Below are positions 34,985 through 43,162 of a stretch of 64,000 bases of DNA, in pieces. A model generated the notes under the pieces. It was not told the DNA's origin and did not search any database. It saw only the letters and a program-made list of their open reading frames with translations. The stretch comes from Rubrimonas sp036788415 (GTDB taxonomy: Bacteria; Pseudomonadota; Alphaproteobacteria; Rhodobacterales; Rhodobacteraceae): contig NZ_DAIQNN010000009.1 of NCBI RefSeq assembly GCF_036788415.1, positions 1-64,000 on the forward strand, given 5' to 3'. The stretch's first letter is position 1. The number at the start of each line of letters is the position of its first letter. Position numbers and translations under genes: made by a program.

Positions 34985-37300
34985 TCACGGAGCGGGACGG
35001 CCGGTGCGGCGGCGCGGGTTGGCCTCGGAGCAGAGCCAGCCCGCTTCGCGGGCACCCTCCTCGGTGATGTCATGGCGCGTCAGCAGGCGGTCGATGGCCG
35101 GTGTCAGCGTCTCCCAGCAGGACCAGATGACGAGCTGCTCGCCGGTCTGTGCGTCGCGGGGCAGGATGGTATCGTCGTCACCGATCAGCGGCCCGCCGGG
35201 ACCGTCGTCGAGTTGACTTTGGGTCAGATCGACGGCGTCGGAAAAATCGGCCACATAGGCGAGCGAGGGGCCAAATGTCGCCCTCGACCATCGGGCCGAT
35301 TTGAACGACGCAAGGCTGAGATCAGCCCCCTCCAGCCGCGCCCAACTGAGGTCCACCCCCTCCAGTCGCGCTCTGGTGAAGTCCGATCTCTCCATCCGCG
35401 CCGAGCTGAGGATCGCCTCCTCCATCCGCGCCGAGCTGAGGATCGCCTCCTCCAGCCGGGCCTCGCCCAGGTCCGCCCTCTCCAGCTGCGCCTCGAAGAG
35501 GTTCGCCCCCTCCAGCCGCGCTCTGGTAAAGTCCGTTCTCTCCATCCGCGCTCTGCGGAGGTCCGTCCTCTCCATCCGCGCCAGGCTGAGGATCGCCTCC
35601 TCCATCCGCACCTCGAAGAGGTTCGCCCCCTCCAGTCGCGCCAGGGTGAGGTTCGCTCTCTCCAGCCTCGCCTCGCTCAGGTCTGTCCTCTCCATCCGCG
35701 CCTCGAAGAGGTTCGCCCTCTCCAGTCGCGCCAGGCTGAGGTTCGCCCCCTCCAGCCGCGCCTCGCTTAGGTCCGCCGCCTCCAGCCGCGCCTCGTTGAG
35801 GTTGAGGCCGGCGAGGAAGGCGCCATGTGCCTGTGCAAGGCGCAGGTCGCGCCCGCGCATGTCGGGTTTGCGCAGGCGGCCAAGTTCGTCCGCGCGCCGG
35901 GCGGTCCATTCGGTTTCAGCCATCCGGTCGAGCGCGGCGAAGCGCGCGGCGCAGGCGGCGCCGGCGAGGGCGCGGCCGGCCCCCTCCTTCTCGCACCACA
36001 AGGCGCGCGCTGCGGCGAAGTCGTTCTGCGCCTGCACGAAGGCGGCTTCGCCAGTTTCGCCAGTTTCGACAATATCGCCGAACTCGTCTCCATAGCCGTC
36101 TTCGACCGGCGCATGGCAAGCTTCTGGCGGAATGGCGTGGTCGCGGCACCAGCCGACGCGGAAGCGGCGCTTTGCGATGTCATGGTCGGCCCAGTCGGCG
36201 GGGCGGCCGGCGAGATCGGCGTTGACGAGGTCGATGGGGGCGAAGGGGGACCATGTGGCGACGTCGCCCTCGATCTCCACCACGCCGATCAGTCCGAGCC
36301 AGCGCAGAAACATACCCGGGTTCTCGACCTGCCCCGACAGATCGTCGAGCGTCAGGAACCGCGACCGCACCCAGTCGTCCTGAACCTCCTGCGCGGTGCG
36401 CAGGAGGTAGCCCTCATCATCCAGCTCCTCTTCGAACTCCGGCCCCATCGCCTGCTCCCAGGCGTCGATGGCTCGGTTGGCGTAATGGTCGAAGCCGCCT
36501 TCGGTGCGCGCCCAGCTGACCGCGAGCAACAGGGCGCCCAGCAGGCCCAACCAGAGGCGGCCGCGGAAGCGGAGACGGTCTTTCTCGGGCTCGACGGCTG
36601 CGCGCAGCGGCGCGCGGTCCAGCGCGGCCCGCGCGCGTCGCCAGTTGCGGCGGCTGGCGTAGACGGCGAGCAACAGCGCGGCGGCGATGGCGATGGTCAT
36701 CCCCTCGTCATGGGCGGGCATGGAGCGCCACCAGAAGGCGGCGATCACCGCCGGCCCGGCGAGCCAGACCGCCGTCAGCGCCACGGCGTCTGCGAGGCCG
36801 GCGAGGGGGCGGTGGACAGTGGCGGCCTCGGCGTCGGGGCGGCGGCGCAGGCCCCAGTCGATGACGATCCAGGGGTGGAGCGCCTCGGCGACGGGGCGGC
36901 CCTTCCATGTCGCGGGGAGGGCCGCGAGCGGGTCCCAGAGCTTGAGGAGGTGGATCTGGAGAAAGGCGTGGAAGGCGGCGGCGAGCCAGGCGGCGCTCCA
37001 GAAGAACACCGACGTGGGGATGGCGATGTTGACCAGCGGCAGGTCGACAGTGGATTCGAGCGAGAAGAAGTCGATGTCGCGCACGCTGAGCAGAGTGAGG
37101 GTGACGAAGGCGAGATAGCCGAGCAGGCCGAACCAGATCGCGCGGCCGGTCTGCGCGACCTGATTGGCGCGGGCGAGCGCGGTTTCGGCGTCGGTCGGGG
37201 CGCGGGCTGCGACCTTCGGGCGGGGGGCGAAGCGGCTTTCAAAGGGCTGGCGCATCGCGCGGTCCGTCCAATGCATCGACACATGGCGGGAGCGTGCCAC
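34985..37300 (-). CDS. membrane-anchored pentapeptide-repeat protein between imuB and dnaE2
   Basis: A 771-residue protein of unknown function. Predicted membrane helices lie near residues 54-73, 90-113, 171-191, 201-215 and 248-264. A soluble middle region follows, then a pentapeptide-repeat domain at about 497-667 built on A(N/D)L and AR(L/M)E units, and a C-terminal tail containing WSCWETL. Pentapeptide repeats form right-handed beta-helices; some (Qnr, MfpA) mimic DNA and bind gyrase, others are scaffolds. The GTG at 37300 lies 15 bases after the imuB stop; ATGs at 37276 or 37255 are alternatives because no good Shine-Dalgarno is seen. Its position suggests transcription from the SOS-controlled imuB promoter. 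Confidence 0.85.
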   Translation of the reverse strand: MARSRHVSMHWTDRAMRQPFESRFAPRPKVAARAPTDAETALARANQVAQTGRAIWFGLLGYLAFVTLTLLSVRDIDFFSLESTVDLPLVNIAIPTSVFFWSAAWLAAAFHAFLQIHLLKLWDPLAALPATWKGRPVAEALHPWIVIDWGLRRRPDAEAATVHRPLAGLADAVALTAVWLAGPAVIAAFWWRSMPAHDEGMTIAIAAALLLAVYASRRNWRRARAALDRAPLRAAVEPEKDRLRFRGRLWLGLLGALLLAVSWARTEGGFDHYANRAIDAWEQAMGPEFEEELDDEGYLLRTAQEVQDDWVRSRFLTLDDLSGQVENPGMFLRWLGLIGVVEIEGDVATWSPFAPIDLVNADLAGRPADWADHDIAKRRFRVGWCRDHAIPPEACHAPVEDGYGDEFGDIVETGETGEAAFVQAQNDFAAARALWCEKEGAGRALAGAACAARFAALDRMAETEWTARRADELGRLRKPDMRGRDLRLAQAHGAFLAGLNLNEARLEAADLSEARLEGANLSLARLERANLFEARMERTDLSEARLERANLTLARLEGANLFEVRMEEAILSLARMERTDLRRARMERTDFTRARLEGANLFEAQLERADLGEARLEEAILSSARMEEAILSSARMERSDFTRARLEGVDLSWARLEGADLSLASFKSARWSRATFGPSLAYVADFSDAVDLTQSQLDDGPGGPLIGDDDTILPRDAQTGEQLVIWSCWETLTPAIDRLLTRHDITEEGAREAGWLCSEANPRRRTGRPAP
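35391..35450. repeat. perfect 30-bp tandem duplication inside the pentapeptide-repeat region
   Basis: The 30-base unit at 35391-35420 (TCCATCCGCGCCGAGCTGAG...) is repeated without change at 35421-35450, encoding two identical decapeptides (MEEAILSSAR). It lies within a 500-base region (about 35300-35810) of imperfect 15/30-bp repeats and shows recent in-frame expansion. Confidence 0.9.
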
Positions 37301-37315
37301 AGGGCGGGGGGCGGC

Positions 37316-38893
37316 TCACGCGAATTCCCCTTCGGCGAACCATGTCGCCAGCCGTTGCGAGGCGGGGCGGTGGTGGAGCCAGAGGCGGCTCCCCTCCTCC
37401 GTCTCGACGCGCCAGTAGTCGCGCGGGCCGTCGCGCCAGTCGGGGTCGTCGAGCCACCATTCGGGCGCGATGCGCTCGGGGCCGGCCGCGCTCGCGACGC
37501 GGTGGGCGCGGCCGCGCCAGCGGAAACCCCGCAAGGGGCGGCCCGGGCCTGCGTCGGGCGGGTCGGGGGCGACGGGCTCGGGGGGGAACAACACGATCGG
37601 GCGCAGCGGGCGGTCGGCGGGCCAGCGCGCCACAGGGTCGGAGAAGGCGGCGGACGCGGCGACGAAGGCGCGGGTGGGGATGTGGCTTTCGGCGGGGAGC
37701 AGGCGGCGCACGCGGTCGGGGCCCAGCCGCCCGCCGAGCCGCGACAGAAGAAGCGCCAGCGCGTCAGGCTCGGCGCCGGCGGCGGCTTGCGCCTGTTCCG
37801 CCGCGTCGAGCGGGCCGCGGTGCTGGCGGGGCGCGGTGGGCTCGACCGTCACGGCTTCGAGCCGCAGCGCCTCGATCCCGAAGCCCGCGTCGAGCTCGGC
37901 GAGCGGGCGGGCGAAGAGCTCGGCCATGAGCGCGGCGTCGCGCGAGGGGCGGGCGAGGCCGATCTCCAGCGCCAGATCGCTGCGGTCCACCCGGCGCAGC
38001 GTCAGCGCGAGGCGGCGGGCGCCGGCGCCGTGGGCGGCGAGCGTCTCGGTCAGCCGGGCGAGCAGGCGGTCGAGCGCGGCTGCGACGTCGTCCACCCGGC
38101 CGATGGGCTCGGGCAGCGAGAGGCGGACGGCGAAGACGGGCGCGGGGCGGGCGGCGCCGACCGGCTCGGGGGCGGCGCCGAGCGCCTGGTCGAGGCGCAT
38201 CAGCGTCGCGGGGCCGAAGCGGCGGGCGAGCGGCGCGCGGGGGGCGGCGGCGAGGTCGCCGATGCGGCGCAGGCCCAGACGGGCGAGCCCCTCGACCGTC
38301 TCGGGGGCGAGGCGCAGCGCGGCGACGGGGAGCGGGGCCAGCGCCGCGCGGGCCTCGCCGGGGGGGACGACGACGGGGACGACGACGGGGGCGGCGACGG
38401 GGGCGGAGACGGGATCGGGGCTGCGGGGGGCGAAGCGCGCCAGCGCCCAGGCGGCGCCGCGGGCGTCGGCGCAGGCGGCGCGGGCGGTCAGGCCGGCGAC
38501 GGCGAGGCGGTCGCGCATGTCGGCGAGCATCGCCGCCTCGCCGCCGAACAGATGCGCGCAGCCGGAGATGTCGAGCGCCAGCCCGTCGGGCCCGTCCAAG
38601 CCGACCCAGGGCGTGTAGCGCAGCGCCCAGCGGGCGAGCGCGGTCAGGAAGGCGGCCTCGGCGGGCGGGTCGGCGGGGCGGGTGCGCAGGGCGGGGCAGA
38701 GCGCGCGGGCGTCGGCCAGCGCCATGTCGCGGGCGAGGCCGGCGGCCTCCGCCTCCGCCGAGAGCGCGGCGAGGACCAGCGCGCCGCGCCGCTCGGCGAC
38801 GATGGCGAAGGGCGCGTCGAGCCCGCCGATGCGGCGCAGCGCCCGCTCGGCGGCGAGGCGGGGAAACCACAGGCTGACCACGCGGCGGGACAT
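37316..38893 (-). CDS. imuB: ImuB, Y-family polymerase-like mutasome subunit
   Basis: A 525-residue inactive Y-family polymerase homologue that links DnaE2 to the sliding clamp in damage-induced mutagenesis. The N-terminus MSRRVVSLWFPRLAAER, the DISGCAHLFGGE segment, GLARLGLRRIGDL (HhH) and the C-terminal DYWRVETEEGSRLWLHHRP are typical of ImuB. The acidic catalytic residues of active Y-polymerases are absent, as in the family. A LexA-type box lies 25 bases upstream of the ATG. No imuA is present on either side, which departs from the usual imuA-imuB-dnaE2 order. Confidence 0.93.
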   Translation of the reverse strand: MSRRVVSLWFPRLAAERALRRIGGLDAPFAIVAERRGALVLAALSAEAEAAGLARDMALADARALCPALRTRPADPPAEAAFLTALARWALRYTPWVGLDGPDGLALDISGCAHLFGGEAAMLADMRDRLAVAGLTARAACADARGAAWALARFAPRSPDPVSAPVAAPVVVPVVVPPGEARAALAPLPVAALRLAPETVEGLARLGLRRIGDLAAAPRAPLARRFGPATLMRLDQALGAAPEPVGAARPAPVFAVRLSLPEPIGRVDDVAAALDRLLARLTETLAAHGAGARRLALTLRRVDRSDLALEIGLARPSRDAALMAELFARPLAELDAGFGIEALRLEAVTVEPTAPRQHRGPLDAAEQAQAAAGAEPDALALLLSRLGGRLGPDRVRRLLPAESHIPTRAFVAASAAFSDPVARWPADRPLRPIVLFPPEPVAPDPPDAGPGRPLRGFRWRGRAHRVASAAGPERIAPEWWLDDPDWRDGPRDYWRVETEEGSRLWLHHRPASQRLATWFAEGEFA

Positions 38894-38917
38894 GGACGGG
38901 GCGACTCGCTGGCTTTT

Positions 38918-38932
38918 GTTCCGGTTATGTTC
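38918..38932 (-). promoter_or_regulatory. LexA (SOS) box upstream of imuB
   Basis: GTTCCGGTTATGTTC matches the alphaproteobacterial LexA operator GTTC-N7-GTTC exactly. It sits 25 bases before the imuB ATG in an AT-richer patch, so damage-inducible expression of imuB and the genes behind it is expected. Confidence 0.88.
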
Positions 38933-38975
38933 CAAGATACGCCGGCGCGGCGGAGAGTCGAGTCCGTCGGGAGGG

Positions 38976-39617
38976 TCAGCGCATGGGCGGCAGGTCGATC
39001 ATCCGCGCGGGGCAGTCGCGGGCGGCGTCGGGGGCGCAGGGGCGCGGGGCGAGGTCGCGCGTGAGGCAGATGCGGACTTCGCGGAACAGGCCTTCGGCGC
39101 AGGTGACGGTGACGCCGTCGGGCGTCATGCCGGGATTGGCTTCGAGAAACGCCGCCTCGATCACCTCAGGGGCGATCTCGACGGGGCGGGTCAGCGCGCG
39201 CAGGGCCGGCGGGCGGGCGACGCTGTCGAAGGCGCGGCGCGACAGGGCGAAATAGGCGCGCGGCGACAGGCCCGAGCAGCGCCCGTGCTTCTTCCATTGA
39301 TGCCAGGCGAGCCCGCCCGAGCCCATCACATCGGCCATCGCGGCGGTCTCGCGGCGCGCGGGGTCGGGATGCGCGCTGCGGCACCATTCCGGCCAGCCGC
39401 GTTCATGCTGCGGCCAGAGCCCGTGCAGCACGAAGCCGAACTCCTCGCGCGGGTCGCATTGCGGGGCGTCGCGCGCGTCGCCCTCGGCGGCGCACCAGCT
39501 GGCGTTCCAGGACAGCGACAGGACGTAATAGTCGAAATCGCCGGGCGCGTCGGCGAAGCTGGCGCCGCTCCAGAGGGCGAGAGACAGCGCCGCCGCCGCC
39601 GCAAATCGACATGCCAT
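38976..39617 (-). CDS. RNase T2 family ribonuclease (exported)
   Basis: A 213-residue secreted or periplasmic RNase. The signal peptide covers residues 1-22 (ending SFA). The first catalytic segment, FVLHGLWPQHERG, is intact. The second, usually HEWxKHGxC, reads HQWKKHGRC here, with Gln in place of the conserved Glu; this may lower activity or be a lineage feature. Six or more cysteines could form disulfides. It is upstream of imuB on the same strand, but the LexA box between them suggests separate control. Confidence 0.88.
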   Translation of the reverse strand: MACRFAAAAALSLALWSGASFADAPGDFDYYVLSLSWNASWCAAEGDARDAPQCDPREEFGFVLHGLWPQHERGWPEWCRSAHPDPARRETAAMADVMGSGGLAWHQWKKHGRCSGLSPRAYFALSRRAFDSVARPPALRALTRPVEIAPEVIEAAFLEANPGMTPDGVTVTCAEGLFREVRICLTRDLAPRPCAPDAARDCPARMIDLPPMR

Positions 39618-39758
39618 CCCCGGCGCCCTCTTTCATCGCTGTCGCATTCCCTTTATATCCCCCCCATCCCCGAGAGCGGAAGTCGCGCAGCGCGCCCGCC
39701 GGCGATCCTGAAAGGGGTCGCTCGGGGCGCGCGAAGCGTTCTGGAGGAGAGACCCGTC

Positions 39759-40559
39759 ATGGCCGACCTGCCGCTGATGCCCAAGGCGACCGCCGTCTGG
39801 CTCGTGGACAACACCACGCTGACCTTCGAGCAGATCTCGGCCTTCACCGGCATGCACATCCTCGAGATCGAGGGCGTCGCCGACGGCGAGGTGGCGCAGG
39901 GCATCAAGGGGATCGACCCGGTGCTGACCGGCCAGCTGACGCGCGAGGAGCTCAAGCGCTGCGAGGAGAACCCGCAGGCGCGGCTGCGGCTGGTGCGCAA
40001 GGCCTCGATCCTCGCGCCCGAGCCCAAGCGCAAGGGGCCGCGCTACACGCCGTTGTCGAAGCGGCAGGACCGGCCCTCGGCGATCGCCTGGCTCGTGCGC
40101 TATCACCCGGAACTGCCCGACAGCGCGATCTCCAAGCTCGTCGGCACGACCAAGACCACCATCCAGTCGGTGCGCGACAAGTCGCACTGGAACACCGCCA
40201 ACATCCGTCCGGTCGATCCGGTGGCGCTGGGGCTGTGCAAGCAGGTCGAACTCGACGCGGCCGTGGCCCGCGCCGCCGAGAAGAAGGCGCGCGAGGAAGG
40301 CGGATCGGTGCTCAGCGCCGAGGAGAAGATGCGGCTGATGACCACCGAGCAGTCGCTCGCCTCCGGCGGCTCGGAGACGCGGTTGCCAAGCTCGATGGCG
40401 GGGCTTGAGAACTTCACCCTCGGCGAGGGCGGCGGCGGGACGCAGGAGCGGGACGACGACGCGCGGCGCGATCCGCTCGACCCCGACGCGTTGTTCAACC
40501 TGCCCGAGCGGAACGCCGACGAGGAAGAAGACGAGGACACGTTCGATCCGCGCCGCTGA
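39759..40559 (+). CDS. trcR: cell-cycle transcriptional regulator TrcR (DUF1013)
   Basis: A 266-residue alphaproteobacterial regulator. The conserved N-terminal half (MPKATAVWLVDNTTLTFEQISAFTGMHILEIEGVADGE and PRYTPLSKRQDRPSAIAWLVRYHPELPDSAISKLVGTTK) contains an HTH-like region. The C-terminus is acidic and low in complexity (EEEDEDT). DUF1013 proteins associate with cell-cycle control and CtrA/GcrA circuits. The start at 39759 follows a strong GGAGGAGA ribosome site. Confidence 0.9.
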   Translation: MADLPLMPKATAVWLVDNTTLTFEQISAFTGMHILEIEGVADGEVAQGIKGIDPVLTGQLTREELKRCEENPQARLRLVRKASILAPEPKRKGPRYTPLSKRQDRPSAIAWLVRYHPELPDSAISKLVGTTKTTIQSVRDKSHWNTANIRPVDPVALGLCKQVELDAAVARAAEKKAREEGGSVLSAEEKMRLMTTEQSLASGGSETRLPSSMAGLENFTLGEGGGGTQERDDDARRDPLDPDALFNLPERNADEEEDEDTFDPRR

Positions 40560-40595
40560 AGCGGGGGGCCGGCTGTCGCCGAGGCCCCTGCCCGC

Positions 40596-41657
40596 TCAGC
40601 AGATGCGCGGCAACTGCTCGCCGAGCAGCATGTCGACGATGCGCCCGCCGCCGAACAGCGTCGTCATCACCACGGTTCCGGGATGCGCCGCCACGGCGCG
40701 CCCGACGATCACCGAGTCGCGCCCCTCGGGGACCGAGCGCATCGCCGCGAGCGCCGCCTCGGCCTGATCGGGCGGGACGAAGAGGACCAGCTTGCCCTCA
40801 TTGGCGAGGTAGAGCGGGTCGAGCCCGAGGATTTCGCAGAAGCCGCGGACTTCGGGGCGCAGCGGCAGGGCCGTCTCGTCGATCTCGACGCCGCAGCCCG
40901 CGCCCGCCGCGATCTCGTTGAGCGCCGAGGCGAGCCCGCCGCGCGTCGCGTCGCGGGCGCAGCGCAAGGAGGGGGCCGCGGCCATCGCCGCCTGCATCAG
41001 CGCGGCCAAGGGGGCGGTGTCGCTCTCGATGGGGCTGTCGAGTTCGAGGTCGCCGCGCGCGTCGAGGATGCAGGCGCCGTGGTCGCCGAGCCAGCCGTTG
41101 ACGATGGCGACGTCGCCGGGCCGGACATGGCGGGCCGAGAGGTCCACGCCCGCCGGGATGACGCCGACGCCGGAGGTGGTCACGAACAGCTTGTCCGCCG
41201 AGCCGCGCCCGACGACCTTGGTGTCGCCGGTGACGATCCGCACCCCCGCCGCATCCGCCGCCCGCCGCATCGAGGCGGCGACGCGGCGCAGGGTCTCGAC
41301 CGGGAGCCCCTCCTCCACGATCACCGCGCAGGAGAGCCACAGGGGCCGCGCGCCGCCGACCGCCAGATCGTTGACCGTGCCGTTGACCGCCAGTTCTCCG
41401 ATGTCGCCGCCGGGGAATTCGAGCGGGTCGACCACATAGCCGTCGGTGGTGAAGGCGAGCCGGCCGCCGGCGAGGTCGGCGGGAAGCGCGAGCCGCGCCT
41501 GATCTTCCAGCTCGCCCATGTCGGGATTGTCGAAGGCGCGCACGAAGACGTCGTCGATCAGGTCGCGCATCGCCTTGCCGCCGCCGCCATGGGCGAGCGT
41601 GACGGTGTCGACGCGCAGGCGCCCGCCGCGGCGGCGGGGTTCGAAAGGCTGGTTCAC
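40596..41657 (-). CDS. hypE: hydrogenase maturation protein HypE
   Basis: A 353-residue ATP-dependent enzyme that dehydrates the carbamoyl group on its own C-terminal cysteine to make the cyanide ligand of the NiFe centre. The C-terminus ends PRIC with the essential Cys. LAHGGGGKAM and the DATRGGLASALNEIA segment are characteristic. It starts with GTG at 41657, four bases after the hypD stop. It works with HypF, which is encoded about 5.4 kb away on the plus strand. Confidence 0.95.
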   Translation of the reverse strand: MNQPFEPRRRGGRLRVDTVTLAHGGGGKAMRDLIDDVFVRAFDNPDMGELEDQARLALPADLAGGRLAFTTDGYVVDPLEFPGGDIGELAVNGTVNDLAVGGARPLWLSCAVIVEEGLPVETLRRVAASMRRAADAAGVRIVTGDTKVVGRGSADKLFVTTSGVGVIPAGVDLSARHVRPGDVAIVNGWLGDHGACILDARGDLELDSPIESDTAPLAALMQAAMAAAPSLRCARDATRGGLASALNEIAAGAGCGVEIDETALPLRPEVRGFCEILGLDPLYLANEGKLVLFVPPDQAEAALAAMRSVPEGRDSVIVGRAVAAHPGTVVMTTLFGGGRIVDMLLGEQLPRIC

Positions 41658-41661
41658 TCGA

Positions 41662-42816
41662 TCACTCCGCCGCGGTGGCCCGCACGCCCGCATAGAGGTG
41701 ATAGGCGGCGCAGGCGCCTTCCGAACTCACCATCAGCGCGCCGAGCGGGGTTTCCGGCGTGCAGTCGAGGCCGAATTTCGGGCAGGCCCAAGGCTTGATC
41801 ATCCCCTTGACCACGTCGCCGCAGCGCGCGCCCTCCATCTCCGGCAGCGCGCCCTCGCGCCCCGAAGACTTGCCGGCGCCGTAGCCCACGCCGAATTTCG
41901 CCTCCGCGTCGAAGGCCGCATATGTGTCGCGGATGCGCACGCCCGACTTGTCGATCTCGCCCAAGCCCCGCCAGTCGAAGGCGTCGCGGACCTGATAGAC
42001 GTCGTCGATGGCGGCCATGGCGACGGGATTGCCGTGCTCGGGCACGATGCGGCCATACTGGTTCTCGATCTCGGCGCGGCCTTCGGCGATCTGGCGCAGC
42101 AGCATCAGGAGCGATTGCAGCAGGTCGAGCGGCTCGAAGCCCGCCACCACCACCGGCTTGCCGTAGTCGCGCGCGATGAAGTCGTAAGGGCGGATCCCGA
42201 TCACCATCGAGACATGGCCGGGGCCGATGAAGCCGTCGAGCGTCATGTGCGGGTCGTCGAGCAGCGCCTTGATCGGGGGCGGCACGAGGATGTGGTTGCA
42301 GAACAGCGAGAAGTTGGTCAGCCCTTCCTTCGCCGCCTGCTGGATGGTGAGGGCGGTGGAGGGCATGGTGGTCTCGAAGCCCAGCCCGAAGAACACCACG
42401 TCGCGCTCGGGGAAGCGGCGGGCGAGCGCCAGCGCGTCGAGCGGCGAATAGACCATCCGCACATCCGCGCCGCGCGCCTTGGCCTGGGCGAGGCTGCCGC
42501 GCGTGCCGGGAACCCGCATCGCGTCGCCGAAGGTCGCGAAGATCACGCCGGGGCGCTCGGCGATGTCGAGGCAGTCGTCCACCCGGCTCATCGGCAGCAC
42601 GCAGACCGGGCAGCCGGGGCCGTGGATGAACTCGATGCCGGGAGGGGTCAGCTTGTCCAGCCCGTAGCGGAAGATCGCATGGGTGTGGCCGCCGCAGATC
42701 TCCATGACGTGGACCGGTTTCTCCTCGGTCGCGCCGATGCGGGCGACTTCGGCCTCGATGGCGGCGAGCAGCGACTTCGCCTTGACCGGATCGCGGAACT
42801 CGTCGGCGTATTTCAT
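41662..42816 (-). CDS. hypD: hydrogenase maturation protein HypD
   Basis: A 384-residue iron-sulfur protein that, with HypC, carries the Fe(CN)2CO unit of NiFe hydrogenase. Conserved cysteine motifs are CGGHTH (about residue 41), GPGCPVC (about residue 66) and the C-terminal cluster region (GARCGDVVKGMIKPWACPKFGLDC). The ATG at 42816 overlaps the hypC stop. Length matches the family. Confidence 0.96.
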   Translation of the reverse strand: MKYADEFRDPVKAKSLLAAIEAEVARIGATEEKPVHVMEICGGHTHAIFRYGLDKLTPPGIEFIHGPGCPVCVLPMSRVDDCLDIAERPGVIFATFGDAMRVPGTRGSLAQAKARGADVRMVYSPLDALALARRFPERDVVFFGLGFETTMPSTALTIQQAAKEGLTNFSLFCNHILVPPPIKALLDDPHMTLDGFIGPGHVSMVIGIRPYDFIARDYGKPVVVAGFEPLDLLQSLLMLLRQIAEGRAEIENQYGRIVPEHGNPVAMAAIDDVYQVRDAFDWRGLGEIDKSGVRIRDTYAAFDAEAKFGVGYGAGKSSGREGALPEMEGARCGDVVKGMIKPWACPKFGLDCTPETPLGALMVSSEGACAAYHLYAGVRATAAE

Positions 42817-43112
42817 CGCGCGCCCTCCGCTTCCAGCATGGCGTTGGCGCGCTGGATGGAGTCGATCTCCTCCATCGCCTCGCCGAGATCGTGCAGGGCC
42901 TGAAGGGTGGCGGCGGCCTCGTCAGGGTCGATGCGGCTCATCGCGAAACCGACATGCACCAGAACCCATTCGCCGATCAGCGCGTGCGGGCCGTCGGGGC
43001 CGCAGGCGCAGGCGAGGTTGACCTTGCGGCGCACGCCCGAGACGTCGACCACGCCGAGCATGTCGTCGGCGTCGGCGATCTCGACCACCTGGCCGGGGAT
43101 TCCGAGACACAT
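42813..43112 (-). CDS. hypC: hydrogenase maturation chaperone HypC/HupF
   Basis: A 99-residue chaperone beginning MCLGIPGQVVEI, where the Cys2 is essential for binding HypD and the hydrogenase large subunit. The GEWVLVHVGFAMSRID segment is typical. The extended C-terminal helix is normal. It is coupled to hypD by a four-base overlap and lies 50 bases after hypB. Confidence 0.95.
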   Translation of the reverse strand: MCLGIPGQVVEIADADDMLGVVDVSGVRRKVNLACACGPDGPHALIGEWVLVHVGFAMSRIDPDEAAATLQALHDLGEAMEEIDSIQRANAMLEAEGAR

Positions 43113-43162
43113 CGGCCTGTCCTCCTTGCGCGCCGCGTGGGCGCCGGGTCGCTGGGAGCCGG

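Noticed and set aside
34810..35073. Upstream start extending DnaE2 by 88 residues
   Set aside because: The extension runs through the 11-bp repeats and into the pentapeptide-repeat gene and has no resemblance to DnaE2; FAELSATSNFTFL is the normal N-terminus.
35301..36095. Long plus-strand open frame opposite the pentapeptide-repeat gene, itself repetitive
   Set aside because: It is the antisense mirror of the 15/30-bp repeats; the minus-strand frame has the known pentapeptide pattern and the gene context.
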